Of a DNA stretch of 64,000 nt, positions 27,611 through 36,567 are shown piece after piece; within the stretch, counting starts at the first letter, position 1, and each line of letters starts with the position of its first letter. The translations under genes and the position numbers were made by a program. A model generated the notes under the pieces. The model worked only from the letters and a program-made list of their open reading frames with translations, had not been told where the DNA came from and made no database searches. The stretch is from Pseudomonadota bacterium (GTDB lineage: Bacteria; Pseudomonadota; Gammaproteobacteria; Burkholderiales; Rhodocyclaceae), in contig JAGTRT010000007.1 of the NCBI GenBank assembly GCA_018261895.1, positions 1 to 64,000 of the forward strand, given 5' to 3'.

Positions 27611-28474
27611 ATGAAATATGGTTTTAGGAAACTGGCCTTGGCGGGTGTCATGGCTGCCGCGTTTGCAACCCCCGCTCTGGCCGCAGTATCGGCTTCGGCA
27701 ACGGTGAGCGACTTCAGCATTACGCTATACGATCTGAATCCGCTGGACGGCATCATGCCGACGATCACTTGGTCCAGCATTTCCGCCGATCCGAACATGG
27801 CGACAAATACCAGCGCCAGTGTCAGCGGGCCATATAGCGCTAGCAACACGTACAACTACACCCCGATCGGGGTATTGAATACGTCAACAGCTACGATCTC
27901 TGACGCGACGGCAACGGCCACCATCAATGGAAATATGTTATCGGCGTCTGGGTCCGCCACGGCGACTAGCGCTAGTTGGCAAAATCGGTCGTTTAGCGCA
28001 GGTGCGCGGCATGGCGATTATGTTAGCAACTTCATCTTGAGTGCGAATACTGCTGCTATTTTTACGGCAAATGTGACCACGCTGGCTAGCGTTACAGTGG
28101 GCTATGACCCTCTTAGTGGTCAGAGCGAAGCCGCATCGGCAAATATCACCATGTCAGTGAGCGGCAATGGCGCGAGCGGTAATGGCAGCCAAAATTCTAG
28201 CGATAGCCTATCGGCTTCAGCCGGTGGTTGGTGGTGGTATCCCACTCTCCCGTTAACACAGTCTAACTCGGCTATCCTGGCTGGCTCCTTCGTTAACACC
28301 TCGGCAGGTGATCTGTCTGGTGCTTTCCAACTGGGGGCAACCGTAAATGGCTATACAAATGTAGTGGCTAGTGCTGTCTCCGTGACCGCCGTTCCCGAAC
28401 CGGAAAGCTACGCGATGTTCCTGGCAGGTCTCGGTCTGATCGGTGCTGTAGCGCGTCGTCGTCAGGCACGCTGA
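27611..28474 (+). CDS. PEP-CTERM secreted protein, Ser/Thr/Ala-rich
   Basis: 287 residues. Signal peptide LALAGVMAAAFATPALA (cleavage near residue 24), a low-complexity beta-rich body full of Ser, Ala, Thr and Asn (for instance SVSGNGASGNGSQNSSDSLSAS), and a C-terminal PEP-CTERM signal VPEPESYAMFLAGLGLIGAVARRRQAR. Exported proteins of this kind are sorted by exosortase and often glycosylated or embedded in the biofilm matrix; the body is unlike any family I recognise. Codon use is less GC-biased than in the flanking genes, which hints at different origin or weak expression pressure. Strong ribosome site at 8 bp; followed by a bidirectional terminator. Confidence 0.85.
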   Translation: MKYGFRKLALAGVMAAAFATPALAAVSASATVSDFSITLYDLNPLDGIMPTITWSSISADPNMATNTSASVSGPYSASNTYNYTPIGVLNTSTATISDATATATINGNMLSASGSATATSASWQNRSFSAGARHGDYVSNFILSANTAAIFTANVTTLASVTVGYDPLSGQSEAASANITMSVSGNGASGNGSQNSSDSLSASAGGWWWYPTLPLTQSNSAILAGSFVNTSAGDLSGAFQLGATVNGYTNVVASAVSVTAVPEPESYAMFLAGLGLIGAVARRRQAR

Positions 28475-28490
28475 GGGAATCGCCTACTCA

Positions 28491-28518
28491 AAAAAGCCCC
28501 GCTTCGGCGGGGCTTTTT
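28491..28518. terminator. Bidirectional terminator between PEP-CTERM gene and mutL
   Basis: AAAAAGCCCCGC/GCGGGGCTTTTT with a TTCG loop; T-runs on both strands serve the two convergent genes. Confidence 0.92.
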
Positions 28519-30389
28519 TATTGCCCGCGCAGGAAAAGCTTGTCGAGCTGGTCCATCGTCAGTTCCGTCCAGGTCGGGCGGCCGTGGTTGCATTGGCCGG
28601 CGCGTTCGGTTTCTTCCATCTGGCGGAGCAGAGCGTTCATTTCGGGGAGGGTGAGCTGGCGGCGGGCGCGGACGGCGCCGTGGCAGGCCATGGTGGCGAG
28701 AAGCTCGTTGCGGTGGGCGGTGGCGAGCTGGGTGATGCCGTGTTCGCGCAATTCGGCAATGAGCGATCTGGCCAGCGCGGCGGGGTCGCCGGACTGGAGC
28801 AGGGCCGGCACGGCGCGGACGCCGAGTTGGTTCGGGCCGAGTGGCGCGATTTGGAAGCCGAGATCAGCCAGGGCGTCGGCGTGTTCTTCGACGGCGGCAA
28901 TGTCGAGCGGGTCGGCCGAGAAGACGGCGGGGATGAGCAACGACTGGGTGGCGATCTGGCGGTGGTCGAAGGCGGTTTTGAGCTTTTCGTAGAGGATGCG
29001 CTCGTGCGCGGCGTGCATGTCGATGAGGATGAGACCGCGGGCGTTCTGGGCGAGGATGTAGATGCCGTGCAGTTGGGCCAGGGCGTAGCCGAGGGGCGGG
29101 CCGGCGCTGTCGGTCGGCGTACCGGCCGTTTCGGCGGGGCTTTGACGGTCAACCGGAAATTTTGGCTGAAATGAAAATGTCGCGGCCGGGCTGGCGGGGG
29201 CAACTTGCTGGGCGGCGCGGGCAAACGCGAGATAGGCCGCCGCAGCGGGTTCGGCCACGCCGAGGCTGCCTTGATGGCGCAGGGGCGGGGCGTATTCCGG
29301 ATTGGCCCTATTTTGCGTTTCAGACAGAAAACCGCGGCTGACCGCAGATGACGAGTCGTCGACGTCGGCGCTGCCGCGTTCGATCAATGCCGGTGCCGTT
29401 GCCGCCTGCACCGGCGCAGCCAGCGTGCGCTGGATGGCGTGGAAGACGAACTGGTGCATGGCGCGCGAATCGCGGAAGCGGACTTCGGTCTTGGCCGGGT
29501 GCACATTGACGTCGACGAGCGCCGGTTCGATGTTGACGAACAGGCAGACGGCCGGCTGGCGGCTGCCATGCAGCACGTCACGGTAGGCCTCGCGCAGGGC
29601 GTGGCTGATGATCTTGTCGCGCACGAAGCGGCCGTTCACGAAGACGAACTGGCCGTCCTTGGTGTCGGTGGCGCGCGTCGGGTCGATGGCGAAACCGCCG
29701 ATCGACAGGCCGCCGGCACCGGCATCGACAGCCCGGGCGGCGCCGAGAAAGTCGTCGCCAAGAATGTCGGCGATGCGTCGGGCGCGGTCGGCGGGGGCGA
29801 GCTGGAACAGGTTGCGGCCGTTGTGGGTCAGGCTGATGGCGACATCCGGCCGGGTCAGGGCCAGGCGCTTGACGGCGTCGGCGCAGTGCGCGAACTCGGT
29901 GCTTTCCGACTTGAGGAATTTGCGGCGGGCCGGGGTGTTGTAATACAGGTCGCGCATCTCGACCACCGTGCCGGCCATCAAGGCAGCCGGCTCGGGTTCG
30001 GCGCCCGGCTCGCCACGCAGTTTCCAGGCATGGCCGGCGCCGCGTTCGCGGCTGGTGATCGTCAGGCGGGCGACGGAGGCCACCGAGGCCAGCGCCTCGC
30101 CGCGAAAGCCGAGGGTGCCGACGCGTTCAAGGTCGTCGATCGTCGAAATCTTCGAGGTGGCATGCCGGGTCAGGGCCAGAGCCAACTCGTCTTTGGCGAT
30201 GCCGCAGCCGTCGTCGGTGATGCGGATGAGCTTGACGCCGCCTTCTTCCAGATGCACCTGGATGGCCGTGCTGCCTGCATCCAGGCTGTTTTCGAGGAGT
30301 TCCTTGAGGACGGAAGCGGGTCTTTCGACCACTTCGCCAGCAGCAATCTGGCTGATCAGGAGGTCGGGGAGGCGGGCGATAGTCGGCAT
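28518..30389 (-). CDS. mutL: DNA mismatch repair protein MutL
   Basis: 623 residues. GHKL ATPase motifs in order: ENSLDAGSTAI, RITDDGCGIAKDEL, TLGFRGEALASV and, later, NGRFVRDK. The C-terminal dimer domain contains DMHAAHERILYE (about 452-463), fitting the DQHA-x2-E-x4-E endonuclease pattern with Met for Gln, so this MutL probably nicks DNA itself and does not depend on a MutH. The linker (about 340-430) is low-complexity, and residues about 404-416 (FSFQPKFPVDRQ) are encoded by a dispersed-repeat copy. Single gene, convergent with the PEP-CTERM gene. Confidence 0.96.
   Translation of the reverse strand: MPTIARLPDLLISQIAAGEVVERPASVLKELLENSLDAGSTAIQVHLEEGGVKLIRITDDGCGIAKDELALALTRHATSKISTIDDLERVGTLGFRGEALASVASVARLTITSRERGAGHAWKLRGEPGAEPEPAALMAGTVVEMRDLYYNTPARRKFLKSESTEFAHCADAVKRLALTRPDVAISLTHNGRNLFQLAPADRARRIADILGDDFLGAARAVDAGAGGLSIGGFAIDPTRATDTKDGQFVFVNGRFVRDKIISHALREAYRDVLHGSRQPAVCLFVNIEPALVDVNVHPAKTEVRFRDSRAMHQFVFHAIQRTLAAPVQAATAPALIERGSADVDDSSSAVSRGFLSETQNRANPEYAPPLRHQGSLGVAEPAAAAYLAFARAAQQVAPASPAATFSFQPKFPVDRQSPAETAGTPTDSAGPPLGYALAQLHGIYILAQNARGLILIDMHAAHERILYEKLKTAFDHRQIATQSLLIPAVFSADPLDIAAVEEHADALADLGFQIAPLGPNQLGVRAVPALLQSGDPAALARSLIAELREHGITQLATAHRNELLATMACHGAVRARRQLTLPEMNALLRQMEETERAGQCNHGRPTWTELTMDQLDKLFLRGQ
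29144..29178 (+). repeat. Dispersed 35-bp repeat, copy 8 (inside mutL)
   Basis: First block perfect, middle TTTTGGCTG, end GAAAAT. It is antisense to mutL and codes for part of the inter-domain linker without breaking the frame. Confidence 0.88.
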
Positions 30390-30465
30390 GCCCGGATTAT
30401 CCCAGATTGCCCAGGCTGAAGCGCGATCTATGGTTTCAGATATGAGCGACCAATCAGGGCCAACG

Positions 30466-30846
30466 CTACTTGCTTACGCCGATATCCCCTAGCCACGAGC
30501 GCGCTTCGCCGAGCGTGTGGAATATCCTTGTCGGAAAGGCATTCAGGGGTGAATTCGCATACAGGGTGGCCAGCTCTTTGATTTCCGGCAAGCTTGTCAC
30601 GACGGCTATCCGGATATTCGGATTGGTACAGGCGGCCCCACTGTCCATGACGGAAATCTCTTCGACGCTCTCATTCGTCAGGGATACGCCAGTGGTCGCG
30701 AGGAAGTCGTTAATGACGTAGCGCAACTCGTCAAATCGCACATCCTTTTCGGCATCGATGACCGACTGAATCATGTCGTTGTCCGTCAGCAGACCGGAGT
30801 AACGTTTGATGACGCCATGCGGTTCCCAGACGATTTCGTAACTCAC
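30466..30846 (-). CDS. Hypothetical protein, 126 residues, STAS-like
   Basis: Starts at GTG 30846 with AGAGGG just upstream; the longer frame to 30951 has no ribosome site. The sequence (SYEIVWEPHGVIKRYSGLLTDNDM, then RFDELRYVINDFLATTGV, IRIAVVTSLPEIKELATLYAN and RIFHTLGEARSWL) fits the small STAS/SEC14-like proteins found in many proteobacteria, usually with an anti-sigma or c-di-GMP context, but this is weak. Base composition is lower in GC than its neighbours. No signal peptide. It is divergent from dedA. Confidence 0.65.
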   Translation of the reverse strand: MSYEIVWEPHGVIKRYSGLLTDNDMIQSVIDAEKDVRFDELRYVINDFLATTGVSLTNESVEEISVMDSGAACTNPNIRIAVVTSLPEIKELATLYANSPLNAFPTRIFHTLGEARSWLGDIGVSK

Positions 30847-30998
30847 TGCGCCCTCTAATTTGGAGTGTTGCGACCAATGTATAGCATCCCGGCATGCTGG
30901 AAAAGGGGGTGGCGATGAGGCGAATTCAAGTCTTATCGTCATAGTCGGCAAGCCTCCATAAGGTAAAATGCGGCCTCATTCAAAGCCCGGCGCACTAC

Positions 30999-31640
30999 AT
31001 GGAATTCCTCACCCAGTTCATCGATATCGTCATGCACCTCGACAAGCACCTGGCCATTCTGGTGCAGCAGTACGGGTTGTGGATTTACGGCATCCTGTTC
31101 TTCATCATCTTTGCCGAAACCGGCTTCGTGATCTTCCCCTTTCTTCCGGGTGATTCCCTGCTCTTCGTGGCTGGCGCGCTGGCCGCGATCGGCGAGGGTG
31201 GCATGAATATCTGGACGCTGATCGCCGTCCTGCTCGCCGCGGCGGTGCTGGGGAACATGGTCAATTACCAGATCGGCCGCCTGCTCGGGCCCAAGGTGTT
31301 TCACTGGGAGAACTCGCGCTTCTTCAACCGGGCTGCGCTGGAAAAGACCCATGCCTTCTATGAAAAGCATGGCGGCAAGACGCTGGTCATCTCGCGTTTC
31401 CTGCCGCTCTTCCGGACCTTTGCGCCGTTCGTGGCGGGCATCGGCGCCATGTCCTATCCCAAATTCTTCATCTTCAACCTGATCGGTGCGGCGGCCTGGG
31501 TCGTGTCGCTGTGCCTGGCCGGCTTCTGGCTGGGCAACATGCCGTGGGTCAAGGCCAACCTGTCGATCCTCATCGTCGGCATCATCGTCCTCTCGCTGGT
31601 GCCGGTCGGTATCGGCTACATGAAGAGCCGGGCCGCCTGA
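30999..31640 (+). CDS. DedA family membrane protein
   Basis: 213 residues with five to six hydrophobic segments. The family hallmarks are clear: FAETGFVIFPFLPGDSLLFVAGALAA (about 40-66), GNMVNYQIGRLLGPKVF with the basic glycine-rich turn, FYEKHGGKTLVISRFLPLFRTFAPFVAGIGAM (about 121-152) including the essential Arg residues. DedA/VTT proteins are inner-membrane scramblase- or flippase-like proteins needed for envelope homeostasis, some for recycling undecaprenyl phosphate. First gene of a tight run of six; its stop overlaps the next start. Confidence 0.94.
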   Translation: MEFLTQFIDIVMHLDKHLAILVQQYGLWIYGILFFIIFAETGFVIFPFLPGDSLLFVAGALAAIGEGGMNIWTLIAVLLAAAVLGNMVNYQIGRLLGPKVFHWENSRFFNRAALEKTHAFYEKHGGKTLVISRFLPLFRTFAPFVAGIGAMSYPKFFIFNLIGAAAWVVSLCLAGFWLGNMPWVKANLSILIVGIIVLSLVPVGIGYMKSRAA

Positions 31641-32344
31641 TGCGCTGGCTGGCCGTCATCCTCGTGCTCATGTTGGCGGCCTGTTCGACGAAAATGGACA
31701 AGGCCGGGCGGACGGAATCGACGGTCAACCCGAAATATTTGCTCAAATCGGAAGTGGACCGCATCGCCGACACCAATCGGGCCGAGGTTGTGGACGGCTT
31801 GCTGCTGATTGCCGACAAGCTCTACAAGCGCAATCCCAAGGAATGGCGAAAAGGCGGGGCGGAGAGCCGCGAGGCGGCTGTGGACCGGCTTCGCCAGCGC
31901 CATTTCCGCAGCTGGCCGGAATTCGGTGGCCAGCGCGAAGGCGCCGTGGCGGCGCTGGCCTTTGCCGACGTCTATGCGGGGGACCGCGTCACGGCCCTGA
32001 TGTTCGGGCTGCTCACCATGGTCGATGCCGCCTACGAGCACAAGGACGAGTTCTACATTCTCGACAGCCTCAATGAGATGAAGCTCTACAACAGCGCGCG
32101 CAACATGGATATTGCCGTCTGGAAGCTCGGCCACGACCGCACGGCGGCGGGCGAACTGTTCCTGCTCTCGAACGAGCTCGATCCAGCCAACCGCAACCTT
32201 TCCTTCGAGCGCGAATTCGGCCGCATCATGGGCCTGCTCGACTTCATGGCCAAGGTCGTCGCCGACCGCAATGGCCGAACCTTTTCCCGCGTCAGCCAAT
32301 CCGTGGCCAGCGCCATTTTCCTACCCGTGAGTTTTTTGAAATGA
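31640..32344 (+). CDS. Lipoprotein of unknown function
   Basis: 234 residues beginning at the ATG that overlaps the dedA stop. Lipobox LMLAACS with Cys15, then a Lys/Ser linker whose residues about 27-38 (STVNPKYLLKSE) come from a dispersed-repeat copy. The mature part is predicted helical (RIADTNRAEVVDGLLLIADKLYKRNPKEW; MDIAVWKLGHDRTAAGELFLLSNELDP) and resembles betaproteobacterial lipoproteins sitting next to dedA and purN, but I do not recognise a domain. It overlaps purN by ATGA, so dedA-lpp-purN are translationally coupled. Confidence 0.8.
   Translation: MRWLAVILVLMLAACSTKMDKAGRTESTVNPKYLLKSEVDRIADTNRAEVVDGLLLIADKLYKRNPKEWRKGGAESREAAVDRLRQRHFRSWPEFGGQREGAVAALAFADVYAGDRVTALMFGLLTMVDAAYEHKDEFYILDSLNEMKLYNSARNMDIAVWKLGHDRTAAGELFLLSNELDPANRNLSFEREFGRIMGLLDFMAKVVADRNGRTFSRVSQSVASAIFLPVSFLK
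31720..31754 (+). repeat. Dispersed 35-bp repeat, copy 9 (inside lipoprotein gene)
   Basis: GACGGTCAACCCGAAA, then a diverged middle and CAAATCGGAAG. Sense orientation; codes for the linker just after the lipobox. Less conserved than the intergenic copies. Confidence 0.65.
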
Positions 32345-32988
32345 AGAAGATCGTCATCCTGATTTCCGGCCGTGGCAGCAACATGGAGGCATTGATTGCC
32401 GCCCGCGATGCCGGCGATCTGCCCGTCAATATCGCAGCCGTGATCAGCAACCGCGTCGAAGCGGAAGGCCTGGAAACCGCTGCGCGATCGGGCATCGTGA
32501 CGCACTTCGTCAATCACAAGGCCTTCCCCGGGCGCGAAGCCTTCGATGCCCGCCTGGCCGACTGCATCGATCAGTTCGAGCCCGACCTCGTCGTGCTGGC
32601 CGGCTTCATGCGCATCCTGTCCGAAGGCTTCGTGCGCCACTACGGCGGGCGGCTCATCAACATCCACCCCTCGCTGCTGCCCGCCTTCCCCGGCCTGCAT
32701 ACCCATCAGCGCGCCCTCGAGGAAGGCGTGCGCATCCATGGCTGCACCGTCCATTTCGTGACGCCCGAACTCGATCACGGCCCGGTCATCATCCAGGCTG
32801 CCGTGCCGGTGCTCGATGGCGACGACGAGGCCAGTCTCGCCGCCCGCGTCCTGCGCCAGGAGCACCAGATCTATCCGCGGGCCGTGCGCTGGTTCCTCGA
32901 AGGCAAACTGCACCTGGAAAACGGCCGCGTCCGCCTGGACGAATCGCTGGCCGATAGCGCAGTCCTCGTCTCGCCCGAGATTCGCTGA
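32341..32988 (+). CDS. purN: Phosphoribosylglycinamide formyltransferase PurN
   Basis: Folate-dependent formylation of GAR in purine synthesis. 215 residues. N-terminal ISGRGSNMEALIAA (phosphate binding), LAGFMRILSEGF, the catalytic Asn-His-Asp set in INIHPSLLPAFPGLHTHQRALEEGVRIHGCTVHFV and PELDHGPVIIQAAVPV. Usual length. It overlaps the lipoprotein gene upstream and is followed after 6 bp by the DUF3108 gene. purM is about 15 kb away on the same strand. Confidence 0.97.
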   Translation: MKKIVILISGRGSNMEALIAARDAGDLPVNIAAVISNRVEAEGLETAARSGIVTHFVNHKAFPGREAFDARLADCIDQFEPDLVVLAGFMRILSEGFVRHYGGRLINIHPSLLPAFPGLHTHQRALEEGVRIHGCTVHFVTPELDHGPVIIQAAVPVLDGDDEASLAARVLRQEHQIYPRAVRWFLEGKLHLENGRVRLDESLADSAVLVSPEIR

Positions 32989-32994
32989 GACGGG

Positions 32995-33951
32995 ATGCCG
33001 CTCGCCTTCGTCATCGCGCTGGCCGCGTCGCTCGGCATTCATGCCGCTGCGCTCTTCGGCCCCGATGTCGAACTGTTTGGCGGCGCGGACGAACCCGCGC
33101 CGCTGCGCGCCGAGTTGCAGCCACCACCGCCGGCCGCGCCGGCAAGCGAGAGCAAGCCGGTCGCCAAGCCGCGGCCAAAGACGGTGAAACCGGCTTCGTC
33201 AGCCGGCAAGGCAGCGTCCGCTACCGACCTGGTCGTGCCGGCCACGGAGAACCCGGCTCCTGAGCTTGCCCAGCCAGCGCCGTCGATTACCACGCCGCCG
33301 GAGCCGGCGCCGGCCAAACCCCTGCTGCCGGCGAAAGGCACGATCCGCTTCGCCATCTACTACGGCGCGCAAGGCTTCCAGATTGGCCGCGCCGAGCACA
33401 CCTGGGAATTTACCGAAGACGGTCGCTACCACCTGAGCGGCAAGACCGAAACCAGCGGCCTCGCCGCGCTCATCAAGACGCTCGTCTTCCAGAATGAAAG
33501 CAGCGGCCGGCTGGTGGCCGGCGGTCTCCAGCCCGAGCAGTACCGGACGCGCAAGAATGGCAAGGATGCCAACGAAAACGCCGATTTCGACTGGTCGGCA
33601 AGCGAAGTCCGCCTGTCGCGCAGCGGTGCGGTCGAAAGCGTTGCCCGCGGCGCCCAGGACATCCTGTCACTCAACTACCAGCTGGCCTACATGGCGCGAC
33701 TGGAAGACGGCGCGACGGTCGGTGTCGTGACCGGCAAGAAATACGATCGCTTTGCCCTCGACTCGCTGGGCGAGGAATCCCTCGACACTGGGGCCGGCCA
33801 ATTTCGTACCCTGCACCTCCGCGTGGTGGGCGATACCGTCACGGAAATCTGGATCGCGCTCGATCGGCATCGTCTGCCGGTTAAAATTCGCTACACCGAT
33901 AAAAAAGGCGACATCTTCGAACAAGTCGCGACTGAAATAGGATCACCATGA
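32995..33951 (+). CDS. DUF3108 envelope protein
   Basis: 318 residues. An N-terminal membrane anchor or uncleaved signal (PLAFVIALAASLGIHAAALFG) leads into a Pro/Ala-rich linker (about 35-112) and then a periplasmic beta-sandwich-like domain (ELR... RFAIYYGAQGFQIGRAEHTWEFTEDGRYHLSGKTETSG; FRTLHLRVVGDTVTEIWIALDRHRLPVKIRYTDKKGDIFEQV). The second half matches the DUF3108 family, found in the envelope next to purN in betaproteobacteria. Function unknown. Its stop overlaps the RsmB-like start by ATGA. Confidence 0.85.
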   Translation: MPLAFVIALAASLGIHAAALFGPDVELFGGADEPAPLRAELQPPPPAAPASESKPVAKPRPKTVKPASSAGKAASATDLVVPATENPAPELAQPAPSITTPPEPAPAKPLLPAKGTIRFAIYYGAQGFQIGRAEHTWEFTEDGRYHLSGKTETSGLAALIKTLVFQNESSGRLVAGGLQPEQYRTRKNGKDANENADFDWSASEVRLSRSGAVESVARGAQDILSLNYQLAYMARLEDGATVGVVTGKKYDRFALDSLGEESLDTGAGQFRTLHLRVVGDTVTEIWIALDRHRLPVKIRYTDKKGDIFEQVATEIGSP

Positions 33952-35210
33952 AAGCCCGCTTCACACCCGCCCTGTTTGCCCACGCTGAGGCTGTTCTCGG
34001 CCTCCTGCTGCGCTTCGATTATCCGGCCGACGCCGTCGTGTCCCGCTATTTCCGCGAGCATCGCGAGTTGGGTCATGCCGATCGCGCCTTCGTTGCCGAA
34101 ACAGTGTTCGCCGTGCTGCGGCGCGGGCGGAGCATCGAAGCGCGTTGCGCCGGCAAGCTGTCGGATCGCCGCCGTCTGCTGGCCGGGCTGGCGGTGGCGC
34201 GCGGCTGGAGCCAGCGTGAGCTGGCGCCCGTGCTCAAGGCGAGCGAAGAGGAATGGCTGGCCGCCGCCAAGGCCATGCGCGAGGAAGACTTGCCGCCGGC
34301 CGTGCGCTGCGACCTGCCGGACTGGCTGTACGCGCGTCTTGAAGCCCAGTTCGGCGCCGACGAAACGCTGGCCCTGGCCCACGCGCTGAACCAGCCGGCG
34401 CCGCTCGACCTGCGCGCCAATACGCTGAAAACGACGCGCGACGATTTGCTCGCCAAGCTGGCCGCCGCCGAGATCGCTGCCCAGCCGGGATCGCTGTCGC
34501 CCATCGCCATCCGCCTGCGCGACAAGCCGGCGCTGGCCAAGCACCCGCTCTTCCTCGAAGGCGCCTTCGAAGTCCAGGACGAGGGCAGCCAGTTGCTCGG
34601 CTTCCTGCTCGAACCGAAGCGCGGCGAAATGGTTGTCGATTTCTGTGCCGGCGCCGGCGGCAAGACGTTGCTGCTCGGCGCATTGATGCGCAACACGGGG
34701 CGTCTCTACGCCTACGACGTGTCCGACAAACGTCTGGCCAACCTCAAGCCGCGCCTTGCTCGTTCCGGCCTGTCCAACGTCCATCCGGCGCGCATTGAGC
34801 ATGAGCGCGACCAGAAGATCAAGCGCCTGGCCGGCAAGGCCGACCGTGTGCTGGTCGATGCACCGTGTTCCGGCCTCGGCACGCTGCGCCGCAACCCCGA
34901 CCTCAAATGGCGTCAGGGCGAGACTTCCGTGGCCGAACTGACGGTCAAGCAGCTGTCGATTCTGGAATCCGCCGCGACCATGGTTCGCCCGGGCGGCCGC
35001 CTGGTTTACGCGACCTGCAGCCTGTTGAGCGCCGAAAACGACGAGGTCGTCGCCGCCTTCCTCGCCAAGCATCCCGAATTCACGCTGTTGCCGGCGGGTG
35101 AAATTCTGGCCAAACAGGGCGTGGCTATCGAGGGCGACATGCTGCGCCTGCTGCCGCATCGCCATAACACGGACGGCTTCTTTGCCGCTGCCATGGAGCG
35201 CAAGGCATGA
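33948..35210 (+). CDS. RsmB/NOP2/Sun-type rRNA cytosine-5 methyltransferase
   Basis: 420 residues. After an N-terminal helical domain, the SAM-dependent fold carries VDFCAGAGGKTLLLGALM (motif I), the YAYDVSDKRLANLKPRL stretch, the Cys pair in VDAPCSGLGTLRRNPDLKW (motif IV) and RLVYATCSLLSAENDEVV (motif VI), where the second Cys is the nucleophile. This fits 16S rRNA m5C methyltransferases such as RsmB, but the N-terminal NusB-like part is not clearly present, so the exact target base is uncertain. Overlaps DUF3108 and mscS genes at both ends. Confidence 0.88.
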   Translation: MKARFTPALFAHAEAVLGLLLRFDYPADAVVSRYFREHRELGHADRAFVAETVFAVLRRGRSIEARCAGKLSDRRRLLAGLAVARGWSQRELAPVLKASEEEWLAAAKAMREEDLPPAVRCDLPDWLYARLEAQFGADETLALAHALNQPAPLDLRANTLKTTRDDLLAKLAAAEIAAQPGSLSPIAIRLRDKPALAKHPLFLEGAFEVQDEGSQLLGFLLEPKRGEMVVDFCAGAGGKTLLLGALMRNTGRLYAYDVSDKRLANLKPRLARSGLSNVHPARIEHERDQKIKRLAGKADRVLVDAPCSGLGTLRRNPDLKWRQGETSVAELTVKQLSILESAATMVRPGGRLVYATCSLLSAENDEVVAAFLAKHPEFTLLPAGEILAKQGVAIEGDMLRLLPHRHNTDGFFAAAMERKA

Positions 35211-36478
35211 GTGAGCGTAGCCAGGCCCTGCGCCTGATCAACGACCTGCTGTCGGACTTCCGCGACCCGGATTTTGTCTGGCAGGTGGTCGCCCTGATTG
35301 GTTGTATCGGCCTTGCCGCGCTGATCGCGGCGTGGTGGCGCGGGCGTCGTACCGAAGGCGCCGGGCGCCTGTCCGACGCCAGTTCGCGGCTCGCCTTCCC
35401 GCTCACCGGCATGCTGCTCACCGGCATCACCATCGCCACGCTGGGCTCGATGATTCATCTCAATCTGCTCAAGCTGGCCATGCCGCTGTTCGGTTCGCTG
35501 GCCCTCGTGCGCGGTGTGGTCTTCGTCCTCCGTCAGGCCTTCCCGCGCGCAGCCTGGCTGACGGCCTGGGAGCGCATCATCGCGACCATCGTCTGGGGCT
35601 GGCTGGCGCTGTACATCACCGATCTGGCGCCGTTCGTCATCGATGCCCTGGAAAGTGTGCAGTTCCACGTCGGCAAGCAGCACATCGATTTGTGGACCAT
35701 CCTGCGCGGCGTCGCCACCATCTTCCTGACTGTTGTTTTCGCCTTGTGGATCGCCGGCGTCATCGAGGCGCGGCTCATGGGCGTCCATTCGCTCGATGCC
35801 AACCTGCGCATCGTCGGCGTACGCGTCGCCAAGGCCGGCCTGACCGTCATCGCCATCCTGACCAGCCTGGCGCTGGTCGGCATCGACATGACGGCGCTAT
35901 CGGTCTTCACCGGCGCGCTTGGCGTCGGTCTCGGCTTCGGCCTGCAGAAGATCGCCAGCAATTACGTGTCCGGCTTTATCATCCTGCTCGACCGCTCGAT
36001 CCGCATCGGCAATGTCGTCCAGGTCGGCGCCGATGCCGGCGAAGTTACGCAGATCACGACCCGCTACACCGTGCTCAAGAACCCGGGCGGCAGCGAGTTC
36101 ATCGTGCCGAACGAGACGCTGATCAGCACCACGGTGCAGAACCAGACCTATTCCAACGCGCAATTGCGCCTGACGACGACGGTGGGCGTCGCCTACGACA
36201 GCGATCTCGATCTGGCTGCCCGTCTGATGACCGACGTCGCGGAAGCTCAGGAACGCGTACTGGCCGACCCGCCGCCCAAGGTTTTCCTGACCCAGTTCGC
36301 CGACAGCAGCATCATTCTGGAACTCGGCTTCTGGATCGACGACCCGGAAAAGGGCAAGGGCAACGTCGTGTCCGACATCAACTTCGCCATCTGGCGCGCC
36401 TTCAAGGCCCACGGCGTGGTGATTCCCTTCCCTCAGCGGGAAGTCCGACTGCTCAACGAACCTGCTGCCAGCGCATGA
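35207..36478 (+). CDS. MscS family mechanosensitive channel
   Basis: 423 residues with about five to six hydrophobic segments (about 25-45, 62-82, 87-110, 125-145, 160-185, 200-230) and an MscS core: ALGVGLGFGLQKIASNYVSGFIILLDRSIRIGNVVQVG (pore helix TM3 and start of the beta domain, about 235-275), then the GEVTQITTRYTVLKNPGGSEFIVPNETLIS segment and a C-terminal alpha/beta domain. Opens under membrane tension and releases solutes in osmotic downshock. Last of the six-gene run; overlaps the RsmB-like gene and is followed immediately by a hairpin. Confidence 0.92.
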   Translation: MSERSQALRLINDLLSDFRDPDFVWQVVALIGCIGLAALIAAWWRGRRTEGAGRLSDASSRLAFPLTGMLLTGITIATLGSMIHLNLLKLAMPLFGSLALVRGVVFVLRQAFPRAAWLTAWERIIATIVWGWLALYITDLAPFVIDALESVQFHVGKQHIDLWTILRGVATIFLTVVFALWIAGVIEARLMGVHSLDANLRIVGVRVAKAGLTVIAILTSLALVGIDMTALSVFTGALGVGLGFGLQKIASNYVSGFIILLDRSIRIGNVVQVGADAGEVTQITTRYTVLKNPGGSEFIVPNETLISTTVQNQTYSNAQLRLTTTVGVAYDSDLDLAARLMTDVAEAQERVLADPPPKVFLTQFADSSIILELGFWIDDPEKGKGNVVSDINFAIWRAFKAHGVVIPFPQREVRLLNEPAASA

Positions 36479-36479
36479 A

Positions 36480-36506
36480 AAATGGCGCGGGGTGAGCGCG
36501 CCATTT
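36480..36506. terminator. Hairpin/terminator after mscS, joined to repeat copy 10
   Basis: Stem AAATGGCGCG/CGCGCCATTT, loop GGGTGAG. It runs directly into the dispersed repeat. The same hairpin plus repeat recurs at 48509-48569. Confidence 0.75.
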
Positions 36507-36537
36507 CAATTTTGGGCTTTTTTTCCGGTTGACCGTC
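36503..36537 (-). repeat. Dispersed 35-bp repeat, copy 10
   Basis: Minus-strand reading has the perfect first block, AAAAAGCCC middle and AAAATTGAAAT end. Lies between convergent mscS and the outer-membrane channel gene. Confidence 0.94.
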
Positions 36538-36567
36538 AAAGGCGGGCTGAACCGCGTTTTTCTGCCG

